From contig CAJNYU010003862.1 of NCBI GenBank assembly GCA_905331475.1, forward strand, positions 1 to 64,000: a stretch of 64,000 nucleotides of DNA, read 5' to 3'. A program made the position numbers and the translations under genes. This DNA is from Rotaria socialis (taxonomy: Eukaryota; Rotifera; Eurotatoria; Philodinida; Philodinidae). Of this stretch, positions 11,100 to 23,346 are shown piece by piece. A model generated the notes under the pieces. That model did no database searches, had not been told where the DNA came from, and saw nothing but the letters and a program-made list of their open reading frames with translations. Numbering within the stretch: position 1 is the first letter of the stretch; every line of letters begins with the position of its first letter.

Positions 11100-13060
11100 T
11101 TGTATTTCTTTTTTGATTATTCGTAGAAGGCAAATAGAAAATGATTATGTTTCAAGAAAAAAGAAAAATCAAATATATCTTTCTTTATGACTTTTTTTGA
11201 TGAAAAAAAAAGAAGCTTGCCAAAATAAATGGATGTAACATTAAGCTCATGTTTTAATCTTGCATGTAAATTTATTTTAGTTTGTGAAACATTATAATAA
11301 ATAATGTTGCAATGTCTGGATTAGCCGAGGTTTTCGCATTGAGTGGAACAGGGGTGTAACGCCTTGATAAGGATCAGAGACGCAACTAATAAAAATGCCA
11401 GGTGCCACAGTATTGGTTGTGGCAGAATGGCAACACTGGAAATAAAATAGTATTGAATATTGAATGAAGACTCAACAGTTTATTCAATGAACAAAAATAG
11501 TTGAGAATACGAAGAACTCCACAAGCAAGTAGCTGAGACGAGTTGGAGCGATTGTAAGGGACAATCGAGTTAGATTGATTGTAAAGAGCAATCAAGTTGA
11601 AAGAAAGGTAACATGTACTTTATCAAAAAGGTGATTCTTTTTGGTAGAGAAGAAAAAAAATAACTATCATGTATATTTTTTGAGTCTAAGGGCGAAAACG
11701 AAAAAGTGCCAATGTTGAAAATAATAAGCGCGACAATAAGTAACAAGAGAGAACAATATAGAGAAGAAATAAACCTACATGATATAACAAACATCAAGAC
11801 AAGATCAGTGACGTTGCCGTTGTCACCAGGGGCATTCGAAGCCAAAACATATTTTGGTGGTAACAGTACGGGTATAGAGACGTACAATGATTTGTAAGAG
11901 CACGTAAAAAATCCCAAAAGAAATTAAAATTAATATATATAGACTGTGAAAATGTTTATCACGTTGGTCCCACAGAGCTATAAGCAACAAAAGGGTAAAT
12001 ATGGTTCGCAGTTCGAAATGAAAAGTTATAGAATACAATTTATTTAGTATCTCGGGAATTCGTGCTAAAGATTAATCCCTATATTAACAAAAAAACAACG
12101 TACACATATTCTAGACCGTTCGATGCAAGGGGACCAGATCTTTCGATATTTTTCCGCATTCGAGTCATTTTTATTCAACTGTTATTATTTGATAGGTCTT
12201 CTTCATAAAACTAGGCATCAGAATCTATTGGTTGAATCGCAAGAGAAAAAATAGCCACCGCTAAATATTTTTTTCTGATACTTTTCTAGATTTCCGACTA
12301 ATTGATCTGTTAGCGAGTTCAGAGAAATGAAAAATATTAACAAAAAACAATTCTAGTTCTTTTAAGACGTTGAGTATAGTTTTTTCAGAAACTGCAGCGT
12401 TTATAGAGTCAAAAAAATGATGTTCTTTAATAAGCCGCCATTCACTTAATATTCATAACGTGCTCCCTAGGGTTGTTGTGAAAGGTTTGATATAACCTGA
12501 AATGTAACAAAGGATATTGTGTTAATAGGCAATCAACTTAACCATTTATGCACAAATCACAGCTTTCCGATTTTTAACTTCCTCATCTGATATTTCTGAA
12601 TGGGATATTTACTTGAGAAAAGACTCAAGGGAAATATCACCGAACGGACCTTGAAACCGCCCATGTCATCAAAATCGCGTCGCTTTTGATGGCATGAGCG
12701 AGACTATCCAATTTATTAATCGTTTTCATGCTTTTTACAGGTTTCAGAGTGATGATAATTAATTCAGACAATGATTAAAATAAAAGATTTTTATAGTCCA
12801 CAAATTTTTATAATGGTTTATTTGAGTTTTGACATCGATCAGTAGATGACAATAATAAGCAGTTGCATAATCTCTCAATCTGTCTCATAACCATCGAATT
12901 TTCAGTATATCACCATGAATAATCAATACAGGTATACTTAATAAGTATTTTTCTATGTAGACCATACACTAGTCGACTATCTTCATTTCTATTTGCCCAG
13001 ATTCTTGCCTGAAAAAACGGATCTTGTCTTTCTAGCGAGATTCTTGTTTTCCTATAATTC
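11100..13060. other. Intergenic, no gene seen
   Basis: AT-rich 3' flank of the neuropeptide gene. Up to about 12000 it is part of the duplicated block, and beyond that it is unremarkable. The ORFs at 11386-12038 on both strands have no domain or signal worth reporting. Confidence 0.45.
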
Positions 13061-13069
13061 TTGCCTTCG

Positions 13070-13560
13070 TCATCGGGTTTACTATTTTACATTTTTGTTA
13101 AAAGGGTACATCACTCTGCCTTTCTGTGTAGAGTAAGCTGCCATTTTTCAGAAACAGTTCATTATTCTACGCCTAAGGGTTTAGTATTCCACGTTCAACA
13201 GTTGATTCATCTACATCTTAATAAAAAGGGTTTAGTACTGTACGTGAATACTCGATTCTATGCCTCTTCATTGACAAATTTTTTTATTCTACTGACAAAT
13301 ATCGGCTTATCTACCTTAGCATCTCACGGGATAGTTTCATCGTCGGTTGAAGGTTGATTCTACTTCTATTTTGTTGAAAGAAGTTCATTGTTCATCGTGC
13401 AGGGGTTGATCTTTCCGCTCTTTCGTTGAAAGGGTTTATCACTCGATGCACAGAGATCGATTGTTCTACTGTTTGATCGGAAAGGTTTGAACGTTTATCG
13501 TTCGACGCTTTTTTATCAGTACTGCCTTTTAATCGATAAATTCGACGCATCAATGCAAGA
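13070..13560. repeat. Highly degenerate short tandem repeat region
   Basis: A loose unit of about 27 bases, or double that, recurs: GGGTTTA(T/G)(C/T)A(T/C)TCTACG-like words followed by GTTGAAA(G) or TTAATAAAAA. Examples lie near 13075, 13177, 13227, 13405, 13434 and 13485. Divergence is high, so the period is my estimate by eye. Open frames at 13061-13357 and 13487-13681 are by-products. Confidence 0.4.
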
Positions 13561-13689
13561 TCTTGCCTTTTTTTGGCTCGGTGGTACTGGAACATCGTTC
13601 ATTAAAGTAATAGATTGGCTTAAACGAAAGACCAAGTCACGAATTAATATAGGAAAACATACACGCGATATTTCAATTTAACTTACTCT

Positions 13690-15195
13690 TCTACTCAAAT
13701 ACGGTCGTACGATTCGCATTCAGCTTATATTTGGAAGAGAATATAAAAATGTGCCAATCGTATTATATACTTATGATTTTGATATAGTTCAAGTGATATT
13801 TTATGGCTTCTTTTAAGCTATAGCTAGTTATCGATTTACGGATTATATTGATGATAAACTTTTTATTATGTAGATTGATGCTAGGAGTATTATTTGCGAA
13901 GGTTCTCTTGATTATGCCCTATATTGCATTGAACGATTCATTGGCATAGAAACCAATGATTTATTTCGGAAACAAAATACATGACTATACAGTTTCGATG
14001 GCCTCTATATGTGCAATGTCGATATATTTGCTGTTCAACTAACTTTTCTTAATTTTGATTGTTTTTTAAATAGTTAAATATTGAATATAGTTGTTTTGAA
14101 TAATAGGATCAAATTGAAATATACTTTTAGATTCTATCAGAATGAAACAAAAAATATATATAATCCATTAGTTTCTTAATCATCCTCTAATACGTTTATA
14201 GATTGTGTAGGACTCGCTTCATGAAAAACAATATAATTCCTTCTTATTCAGTATTTATTTACATGAAATCCTAACAAAATCATCGCGCATCAGCTAACCG
14301 TTGTTAAAATTCAATTAACGGCTTTCGTCGTATTTTTCCATGATTGTCATCATTACCATAAATTACATATATAGAAAATTTAAAACAATAATAGTAACTG
14401 AGCGCAATATTTCTTTCCCTTGTCTACCATTTACTTTTTCACTCTAATTTATGCTACGCTCTAATTTACGCTTCTTCTTCTGCTTTGTTAAATATGAATT
14501 TTGATTATTTCGACACTTGCATCCTTAGTAAGTCCAAGAGTTTCTTATTCTACGACTTTTTTTGTTACAGTGTAGTTGTGCTGAGAAGATTTTTTTCTAT
14601 ATTGTTCATTTTGTGAAATACGATCTCAAAGAAGTTTTGAATTATATAGGATAGAAATTTGTACTCATACCTCCTTCATAGGCCGAAATTGACGAGCTCT
14701 CGCAGAAAATGAAAACAAATTTCATTGTATAGGCCATCGCCACGTGATTTACTTTAGTGACTATATCAGATTTCACATTTTCAATCCCACAGCAATAGCA
14801 CTAACAGCTGTTGTATTTGTTTTGCTTAAAATACTCTTCGGTAATTTGTTTTGCACAAAAATCTCATAAATAATAATAAAAAATATGGATAAACAAAGAC
14901 AACGTAATTGCACCGTAGCTACACCGCAGTTTGACCGTAATCAAACATATGGGTTTCGTCTTCATTGCAATAGCACGAAATTAAATTGATTTCGCGGAAA
15001 ATATTGATTTCAAGAAAAACAAAAGGATTACAACAATAACAAAAAATATTCACATTAAACATTGTAATTAAATATTTTCAAGGCTATTGTTCGTAAATGG
15101 TCTTGTGGTACATGCATTCCAAATAGCCTATATAAGTAGCTTTAGTTTCCACGACTATTTCATACTGAAAGAAGTAACAATAACATAATTCAATA
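13690..15195. other. Intergenic upstream of the serine protease, no gene seen
   Basis: AT-rich, with no long ORF and no clear splice-flanked exon. The last 80 bases before 15196 include a TATATAAG-like box near 15130, which could be the protease core promoter. Confidence 0.4.
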
Positions 15196-16350
<1,155 letters not shown>

Positions 16351-16409
16351 GTTCTTTTCCAGTTTTGTATTGGATAAAAATCTTTTGAAATAAAGAAACA
16401 ACGCTGAAT

Positions 16410-17381
16410 ATTAAAATAATTTCTTGCCTATAAATGAGAGATTTAATCCAAGATGATGAAAAAAAAACTATTTTCTGTATATGCAAAGAATGATTGAATC
16501 AAACCTAAAAGAAGCACTTCTTAGAGTGCCCACAAGAATTAACTCTCACTATGACTGTAGTGCTCAGATCAGATGATAATTTATAATATGTTACGTATGT
16601 GTAGAGTGTGGATATGGTTGCAATGAAAAAGGAAATTAATAATGTATGTGAGATAAAAATTAGAATAGTCAGAAATAAATGCTAAATAAATAAATAAATA
16701 ATTGGTTGAATCTTCTTTGAATAATGCAACAAAACAAATATAAAATAAAATAAAGAACACAATTATTCTATTCTAATTTTAATATATAATGATTTTACTT
16801 TTCTTTTATCTGATATTTCGTCGTATTCATACAGATATTTTCAAAGAATGATAAGGTTTTTTTCAATATTTATCACTAATTTTAACACATTGAAAATAAC
16901 TAATGTCTGATATTGCATATCTTAGCCGACTACGACCTGACGAATTCCCATCAACTCCATAATAATACATATTCATACAAAGCAATGACTATGTAAAATC
17001 GAAGCTGCTTCTTGAGGGTGTGGGTGATTGAAGAGAACACTATGACTCTCCCCCTGCCTCTCAGATCCTCACTCACACTCACGCAGTTATCTATGCCTAG
17101 TCATTATGCATTTAAAGTTGAACAGAATGCTTGAACAGCAACAGTTGAGAACAGCTATAAGAGTTTGAGATTTATTTTAATCGAATAACAAAACATGCTT
17201 CAGATGAACAGTTCGATTTACTATACTTTATCCGAATGTGAAAACATGTAATGCTCAATTTCCCAACGATGAAGTTTGCCCATAATGCTAGACTATGGAA
17301 ATTGGTGTGTTTCGGACGAGGCCGAATAAGTGATACATGTCTAATTTCACTGACAACTAGATTAGGTTTAGTCAATCTTAC
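16410..17381. other. Intergenic, no gene seen
   Basis: AT-rich sequence; the 3' end of the protease mRNA probably ends near 16430. Nothing else is supported. Confidence 0.4.
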
Positions 17382-17495
17382 AGGACAACCGAGACGAGCA
17401 ATGTGAGCAAATACGTGATCGTAAACTTGTGGCATGTTATTTTCTCTCAGACAAGCAAGGATCAGTTGTAATACTGCTTGCATATATGAAACCGG
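17382..17495 (-). pseudogene. Isolated exon-like fragment, family unknown
   Basis: On the minus strand, TTTTTTCTGAATGACAG precedes 38 codons that end at a consensus donor, GTAAGA. The exon is phase 0 to phase 0. The peptide contains MQAVLQLILACLRENN and VYDHVFAHIARLGCP and looks like real helical protein (a TPR/HEAT-like feel) rather than a chance frame. No companion exon was found within several kilobases on either side, so it is either an exon of a gene with long introns or a relic. I do not recognise it. Confidence 0.4.
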
Positions 17496-19879
17496 CTGTC
17501 ATTCAGAAAAAAGACCCCAATGAACATATGGATATATCAAAAGTTCTTTCTATGTAAGATATATTTTGGAATGTTCAAAAAAATGAGAAATCTAATTTAA
17601 GGAGTAGTTTTGTTTAAACTAACAACTGAAAGACTAGCACCTATATATCGAGTTATTTTTAGATGAAAAACGTTTTGATTTTTGACGAATTGGTTTGCAC
17701 GCACAAGCAATTACTTGAATTTAACAAAATTACGTTTAAAGATCATAGAATATCGAATGTAATCATTATTTCGACAAAAGAACGACCAAAATAGTTGATT
17801 TTAGTAGCATATCGTGCGAAAGTGTTGATATTTACATAAGATTCATTAAAAATTTTCATTCTGTTTTTTTACTTCGTTGTAGGACTTATATTGACGAAAT
17901 CAGTTTCGAGTTCACATGGCATTTACAAGAAAAATAGCAACCCCTATCATGTGATCATCTTCAACGTGTTCAAGAAAATATAACTTCTTTTGATAGGAAT
18001 TTTTGTTATAGAATTTTGTTTTACATGTAGATTTTTTCAAACTATGAATAGGACTTTATGTTTTTTTTTGTTAAAAATATATGATGAATTCGACTTTCAA
18101 ATTTATCAGCAATCAAACAAAATATTAAACTACTGTATAATTCGCAGGTGCACCCGATTTTATATATGCATTACTGCCAAGTATCTAGCTTATGGTTATA
18201 TTTTATTCAACTAACTAAACTACTTTACAGAAATCTGAAAAGTATTTTCGACCTGATTTTATATTTAGAACTTGATAGTTAAAATATTCGTACTTAACAC
18301 ATCCGTGACTAAATTCAAGAGCTAAAAAAATTACATGGTTGAATTTAATTAATTGGGCACGGCTGCATAAAATGGGATTCTGGTTAAAAAAGTAAATTCA
18401 TTTCTGACACTAACTGCAAAGCATTCTTCAACGATTGAAATTATAAAAAGCGACATTTTAAAGTCGTTGTCGTATGATGTTCACTATTCGTGATGTGATG
18501 TGCGACTAACGAAAATGTGTACCTATAGATCTTATGTTGCGTAGGAAATCTATATAAATATGATATATCAATGGAATAATTATTTATTGTTCATTATAAT
18601 GAAGCTGTAGCTCGCTAATAAAAAGTGAATTTATGTTCAGTCCCAAGAAATTATAGATCGTGAAGTATAATAATCTACAAGTGCAGGTCCTAAGTGTATT
18701 ATACCAGTCTCAGATAGAGAAGTACGGACGTGTTCCCACAGTATTGGGCAACAGAAACGATGGACCTGAGGTCACCTGTATGAAAAAATAGATATTTCTT
18801 GTTTTTTTTTAGGCTCATTGAAACTATAGAATCGTAGAAATGCGATAGAAACCAAAGAGGCTTAAAGATGAAAGGTTATTTCTTTGCTTCTTGATCATTT
18901 GAATGTCAAGCTGCAGTTGAAGTACAAGTGGAGTACACACACTAGAAGTTTCGCTTTTCCCTGCTTGGTTTAGTATCATTCTGTAGAAAACCAAAATTTA
19001 CTGAAAAGTATGACAAAAATAAACATTTTGCACGCTAGCTATAGTCGTACCATCAATATCTCCGGAATGGCTCATCAGTTGGCACTAATCTTTTTGGTTT
19101 CTTAATAATTTAGATGTGGGTATATCCCGTCGAAATCTCAGTCAACTTGAGAAGATCGATTAAGCATTGATGGCTATCGTAGTTTACGTGCAAGAACTCC
19201 TAGAAGTCTTACTCATTTGTGTGAATAATCTGATTCCAAATCGTGTTCAGCGATCGATATTCGTCAAAGCAAACATTCAATTTTTACCCAATCTTTTCCC
19301 GAATACTCGAAAATAGATTCATGACAATAGTATGATGCAAATATGAAGTTAAATGGATATATAGTAGACATATAAAAATGTGAATATCGTATGTGTAGAA
19401 TAAATTATTGCACAGTTAAATTTCAAATGTGATATTGATCATGAAAAACTATCACTTCATTTGATAGATGTCCTAATATGATGATGCAGAAATTGACAAT
19501 AAATAGGATTTTTATGAAAATGAATTCCAACTTATTCTCAATTCTGTAGTTCTACTAGAGGAAAATGGAATCGTTTATAACTCCATGCTTCTGTGTAATT
19601 ATCATCAATTTTATATATAAATACATTAGATAATCATGTCTGCTAAATTTGAATCTAGTTTCCTACGCTGTAAAGATACAATGAATGTAGAGGCTATTTT
19701 TAGTGTTATGTCCATTCAGTGTTACTGTAAATGTGTAAGAAGGTTTCAGTCTAGAGAATACAATTCAGAAAACCTTCAAAATCAGTTCTTTATTCGATTT
19801 TCGTTCAAAACATTGAGTGGATATCAATGGCGATTGTAATAAATATATACCGAGTAGGGCGCTGCTATTTTTACGTTTT
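17496..19879. other. Intergenic, no gene seen
   Basis: AT-rich sequence without a convincing ORF, splice-flanked exon or repeat. Confidence 0.4.
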
Positions 19880-20111
19880 AATATCCAGCGAAAATATTCT
19901 TTTTCTTTATAATTTACCATCTCTTCGATGGAAAATTCCGTTGGATCCATCGATCACTTCTATTGCGTTAATTGGATTATCATTTGTATGAAAAAAAAAG
20001 AAAAAAAAGATGCAGGAAGAAAAATGAGAGAGAAAATGAGAAGCAAAAAGCTTCTGGTAGAGAATCATATCTGTTTCTGAATTACTGGCAACGCTCGAAC
20101 ACATAAAAAAT

Positions 20112-20156
20112 TATTAACATATTCGTAAGCGCAGTTCTTTCCTTTAAAATTTTATC
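20112..20156 (+). promoter_or_regulatory. Conserved leader upstream of neuropeptide gene 2
   Basis: Same ATTAACATATTCGTAAGCG sequence and spacing to the ATG as in copy 1, implying a conserved 5' UTR or core promoter. Confidence 0.4.
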
Positions 20157-20501
20157 ATGTTTCATTTTTATCCGATTTTTATTCTTGTACTACTTTTCAA
20201 TCTTTATTGTTCTTCATTAACTATTCCATGTACTCATCACAACAAAAAAGACAAATTATCACTGAGTGACTCGAATTCACAGAATGCTATCAAACCATTG
20301 GAAAACAACAGGAATGATCAAAATTCGTATGCTGACGTATTTTGTACATCCTATGGTGTATGTTCGGATACAGGTGAACGAAATATTCTCAATGGGGAAG
20401 AAAAATCTAAACCCGTTATGTCAAGTCTATTTCATGGCATTCCGAAATTTGGCAAACGTGAATTCAGATCACTATTTGCTGGTATTCCTAAATTCGGTTA
20501 A
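20157..20501 (+). CDS. Neuropeptide precursor 2 (IPKF-amide type)
   Basis: A 114-aa paralogue of the gene at 10745, also a single exon. It has a signal peptide at about 1-20, the two-Cys motif CTSYGVC at 63-69, and two C-terminal peptides ending in HGIPKF-amide (before Gly-Lys-Arg at 99-101) and EFRSLFAGIPKF-amide (terminal Gly at 114). Unlike copy 1, the basic pair before the first peptide has been lost (KSKP instead of KAKR), so its N-terminus must be set by another cleavage or it is released longer. The last 25 residues and the signal peptide are the best conserved parts, as expected under selection for the mature peptides. Confidence 0.85.
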   Translation: MFHFYPIFILVLLFNLYCSSLTIPCTHHNKKDKLSLSDSNSQNAIKPLENNRNDQNSYADVFCTSYGVCSDTGERNILNGEEKSKPVMSSLFHGIPKFGKREFRSLFAGIPKFG

Positions 20502-21465
20502 AATCACTGCCCTGTATTTTTTGATTATTTGAAGAAAAAAAGAAGCATTAAATTTTTTTTTTCTTTTATTTAAGCGCGTTGTATCTTTATGACTTCGTTT
20601 TTCTTTTGATGTGAATAGAAGAAGTTTGTCAAAACGATGAATTTCATATTAACGAAATATTTTTCATAAAAACACGACAGGGGAACTTGTTTTAATCTTC
20701 TGCGTAAATTTGCTTCCGATTATAAAACATCATAATTGCTCTATGTGGCGAATCTGTATTGTGTATAAACCGTAATTTCTTTATTTGATGCACTTTTCGA
20801 TTTATTTTATAGCATTGACACCTCTGAATTAGTCTCGATTGATTAAATGAGTGTTTTAGAAGTGAAAAATAATCGTGCCGATGATTATTCATTGTCAATT
20901 ATAGATTACGATTTCGTCTCGTTAAAAGGAAAAAAATGGTATTTGACGGTGACTGTGAAGGTTGAGACATGCAATACTTTATTTGAACACGTAAGAAAAT
21001 CCCAAAAGAAATTTAGCATATTATATGTAAACTTCGAAAATGTTTACCATCTTAGTCCCACCTTCCACGGCATATGGGTAAAGACAGTCCTAGGCCGATA
21101 TGAGTCATCGGATAGCAGGGTTTACAAGATGTATTCCACGACCGCATACATATGATTACTTCTTTTTGGAAAGAAAACAAAATAGAGGAACAATTCACAA
21201 AACATTTTTTATTATGGTCCACATTAATTATCGTATATTTCATAGGAAACTATTGATAATTACACTCTAATATATATTCAACCACACGATGATGACTGCT
21301 GTTGATAATTACATCGTAATGAAAGTTGTTTACTACATGATGATGATGATGATAATAATAATTCAAAATTATCCGATAAACGACCAGTTGACTTGTTTAT
21401 AGACAGTATGACTGTAGGTAATTTTCTAGATTAGCTTGTGGTGTGTTGAAGAAAATTAGGGAGGA

Positions 21466-22136
21466 TTAGGGATGTGCAGTGTCGGTGTACTGACCGTCGA
21501 CTTCACTGATAACACTGAATAATTCAATCAGTGTTCACTGGTACACAGACAACTTCTGAGTAATTAAAGAAATATGGACTGCTGGCACCTTCTGTTGACG
21601 AATCCAACAGAGCCAACGTTTTATAATGAAATTTTCCAATTTCCATATGAATGCAATCTATGCTATACAGTGCAATCAAGATTCTCTTTACTGTGTAGAA
21701 TAAATGCGTAGATTCAATTAAAATTTTAGTATCACTAGATTTATGAATAAATTTGAATCTTTCTTGAACGTTCGTTACAGACACAGAAGTTCGTCATAAC
21801 ACACCAAAATAATGAAATATATAGTTGAGAGGCTGTGAATTGAATGAACGTATTCATCTATTCGAGTAAAATAAGTAAATATATCCATCGAAGCTTGTTG
21901 TATAATTTAAAATAGTAGATTGTTCACTCGTATGATACCTTTGACAAAGATGTATACTTTGATAGATGTAATGGCTTAGCGTATCAGAGAACGTCGATGT
22001 CGGTCCGGTCAATGTCCCGAACTTCAGTGACCCTCAGTGCTTCAGTGAGCACTGACTGAATTATTCAGTGTTCTCAGTGAAGTCGGTGTAGTCAGCGGTC
22101 AGTTTTTCAGTATTTACACGAACACTGCACATCTCC
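21466..22136. mobile_element. Non-autonomous hAT-like element (671 bp)
   Basis: The 8-bp direct repeat AGGGAGGA flanks it exactly (21458-21465 and 22137-22144). The ends are inverted: left TTAGGGATGTGCAGTG, right CACTGCACATCTCC. Subterminal inverted similarity continues inward (GACTTCACTGA and AACACTGAATAATTCA, matched near 22060-22090). An 8-bp duplication with GGGATGTGC-like ends is typical of hAT transposons. The 21524-21784 minus ORF shows no transposase motif, so it would need a helper element. Confidence 0.75.
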
Positions 22137-22144
22137 AGGGAGGA

Positions 22145-23346
22145 CTATGCTGCATAAAAAAAAAATATTTTTAACCTACTTTTACTATTGCCGAGCGGTG
22201 CAATATGATTTGTCTTTTTTTGATTTTTGTTTGCGAGATTGAATTCTATCTCTTTATTCAATGTTAATGGTCGATTGATCTATTGAAAAATAATAAATAA
22301 CTCTGATTTTAAAATCTCAAAATAATATTTAGACCATAGTAACATTGATTTTATCCAAAATCTTCAAATCAGATTTTCAGGATCGAACACTATGGTTAAA
22401 ATTTATGTTTATCGAAAACAAATCTTCGAGATAATGTGAATATTTATTTGAAGAAAAGAACAAGACTTTTACGACTATATGAACTTATCGATTCGTAGAA
22501 TTTATTTCTTGTGAATTGTCCAATGAATAGTTGTCGATCGAAAAGCCGAAGATCCATATAATCTTAGTATCCTTCTGATCATTAATTTTCCTCATTTCAT
22601 TACTTTTATTGGTCTGCAGCGAGAGAAAAAGTCTTCCTGTTGACCTCGCTTCCCAATGCTGGGCACCTTCGTCAAATAATAATTATCTTTCTTATCGACT
22701 ATCATAAATAACTTCGTCACCATACATATAAACTGGTGGTTATACTCGGTCGCAGCATGAGTTTTCTCATACCTGTGATGATCGAACGATGCACAAACAC
22801 TGTCATGGGTAATTATAACCAGCTAGACATACTAGTTAAGATATATCCTTCGTTTTTAGAACTCTTTTATACGTTCGAAGAAATTTGATCTTCAACTCCT
22901 TCCGACAGAACAACAATATGTTTAAATAATCATCAAGACTAATTACGAAAGTAGAATGTCTGAACTCAGGAGAACTCCAATGAAACCATTTTCTGTTATT
23001 TTTGAAAAGATCTAATCTGAAAACAAACATCATCAAAACAAAAGGTGACGTCATGCTGTTGTTTTACATAAACCTGCAAAACGAAAAAGATGATAAAACT
23101 GTTGAAAACAACACGCAAATGGGAAAAACATTTATTCTGACTCGTCCGAATAAGTTTTTTTCCTATTGGTCAGGCGCTGACTTCGAAAGATACTCTTTTA
23201 CGAACAGGTACAAATTATTTATTTCTTATTGAAACACAAAATCATTAACACATCACAAAAAGTTCACTTTTTTTCTTTTACTATAATCGTGTCTACATAC
23301 AAAACAGGAGCGAAAAACAGGAAAAAATACACACAAAAAGTTTTTA
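22145..23346. other. Intergenic, 3' side of the GATA gene
   Basis: No gene is supported. The final ~100 bases probably form the 3' UTR of the minus-strand GATA gene. Confidence 0.4.

Larger units (their letters stand above)
10455..12000. repeat. Copy 1 of a duplicated block carrying a neuropeptide gene
   Basis: Similarity to 19880-21090 covers the upstream region (shared words such as GAGAATCATAT and ATTAACATATTCGTAAGCG), the coding sequence, and downstream sequence (AATCCCAAAAGAAATT near 11910 and 20999; GAAAATGTTTA near 11948 and 21038). Both copies are in the same orientation about 9.4 kb apart. The boundaries are approximate. Confidence 0.75.
19880..21090. repeat. Copy 2 of the duplicated neuropeptide block
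   Basis: Counterpart of 10455-12000, in the same orientation. Similarity starts before the A/G-rich leader near 19880 and can still be followed past the stop codon to about 21090. The hypothetical frame at 20847-21155 lies in this tail and has no counterpart ORF in copy 1, so it is not called as a gene. Confidence 0.7.

Noticed and set aside
11706-12038. Several 60-115-aa ORFs in the neuropeptide 3' flank
   Set aside because: No counterpart ORF in the duplicated copy, so reading frame is not conserved although the DNA partly is.
20847-21155. 102-aa ORF after neuropeptide gene 2
   Set aside because: Lies in the duplicated flank; the homologous stretch in copy 1 is not open in this frame.
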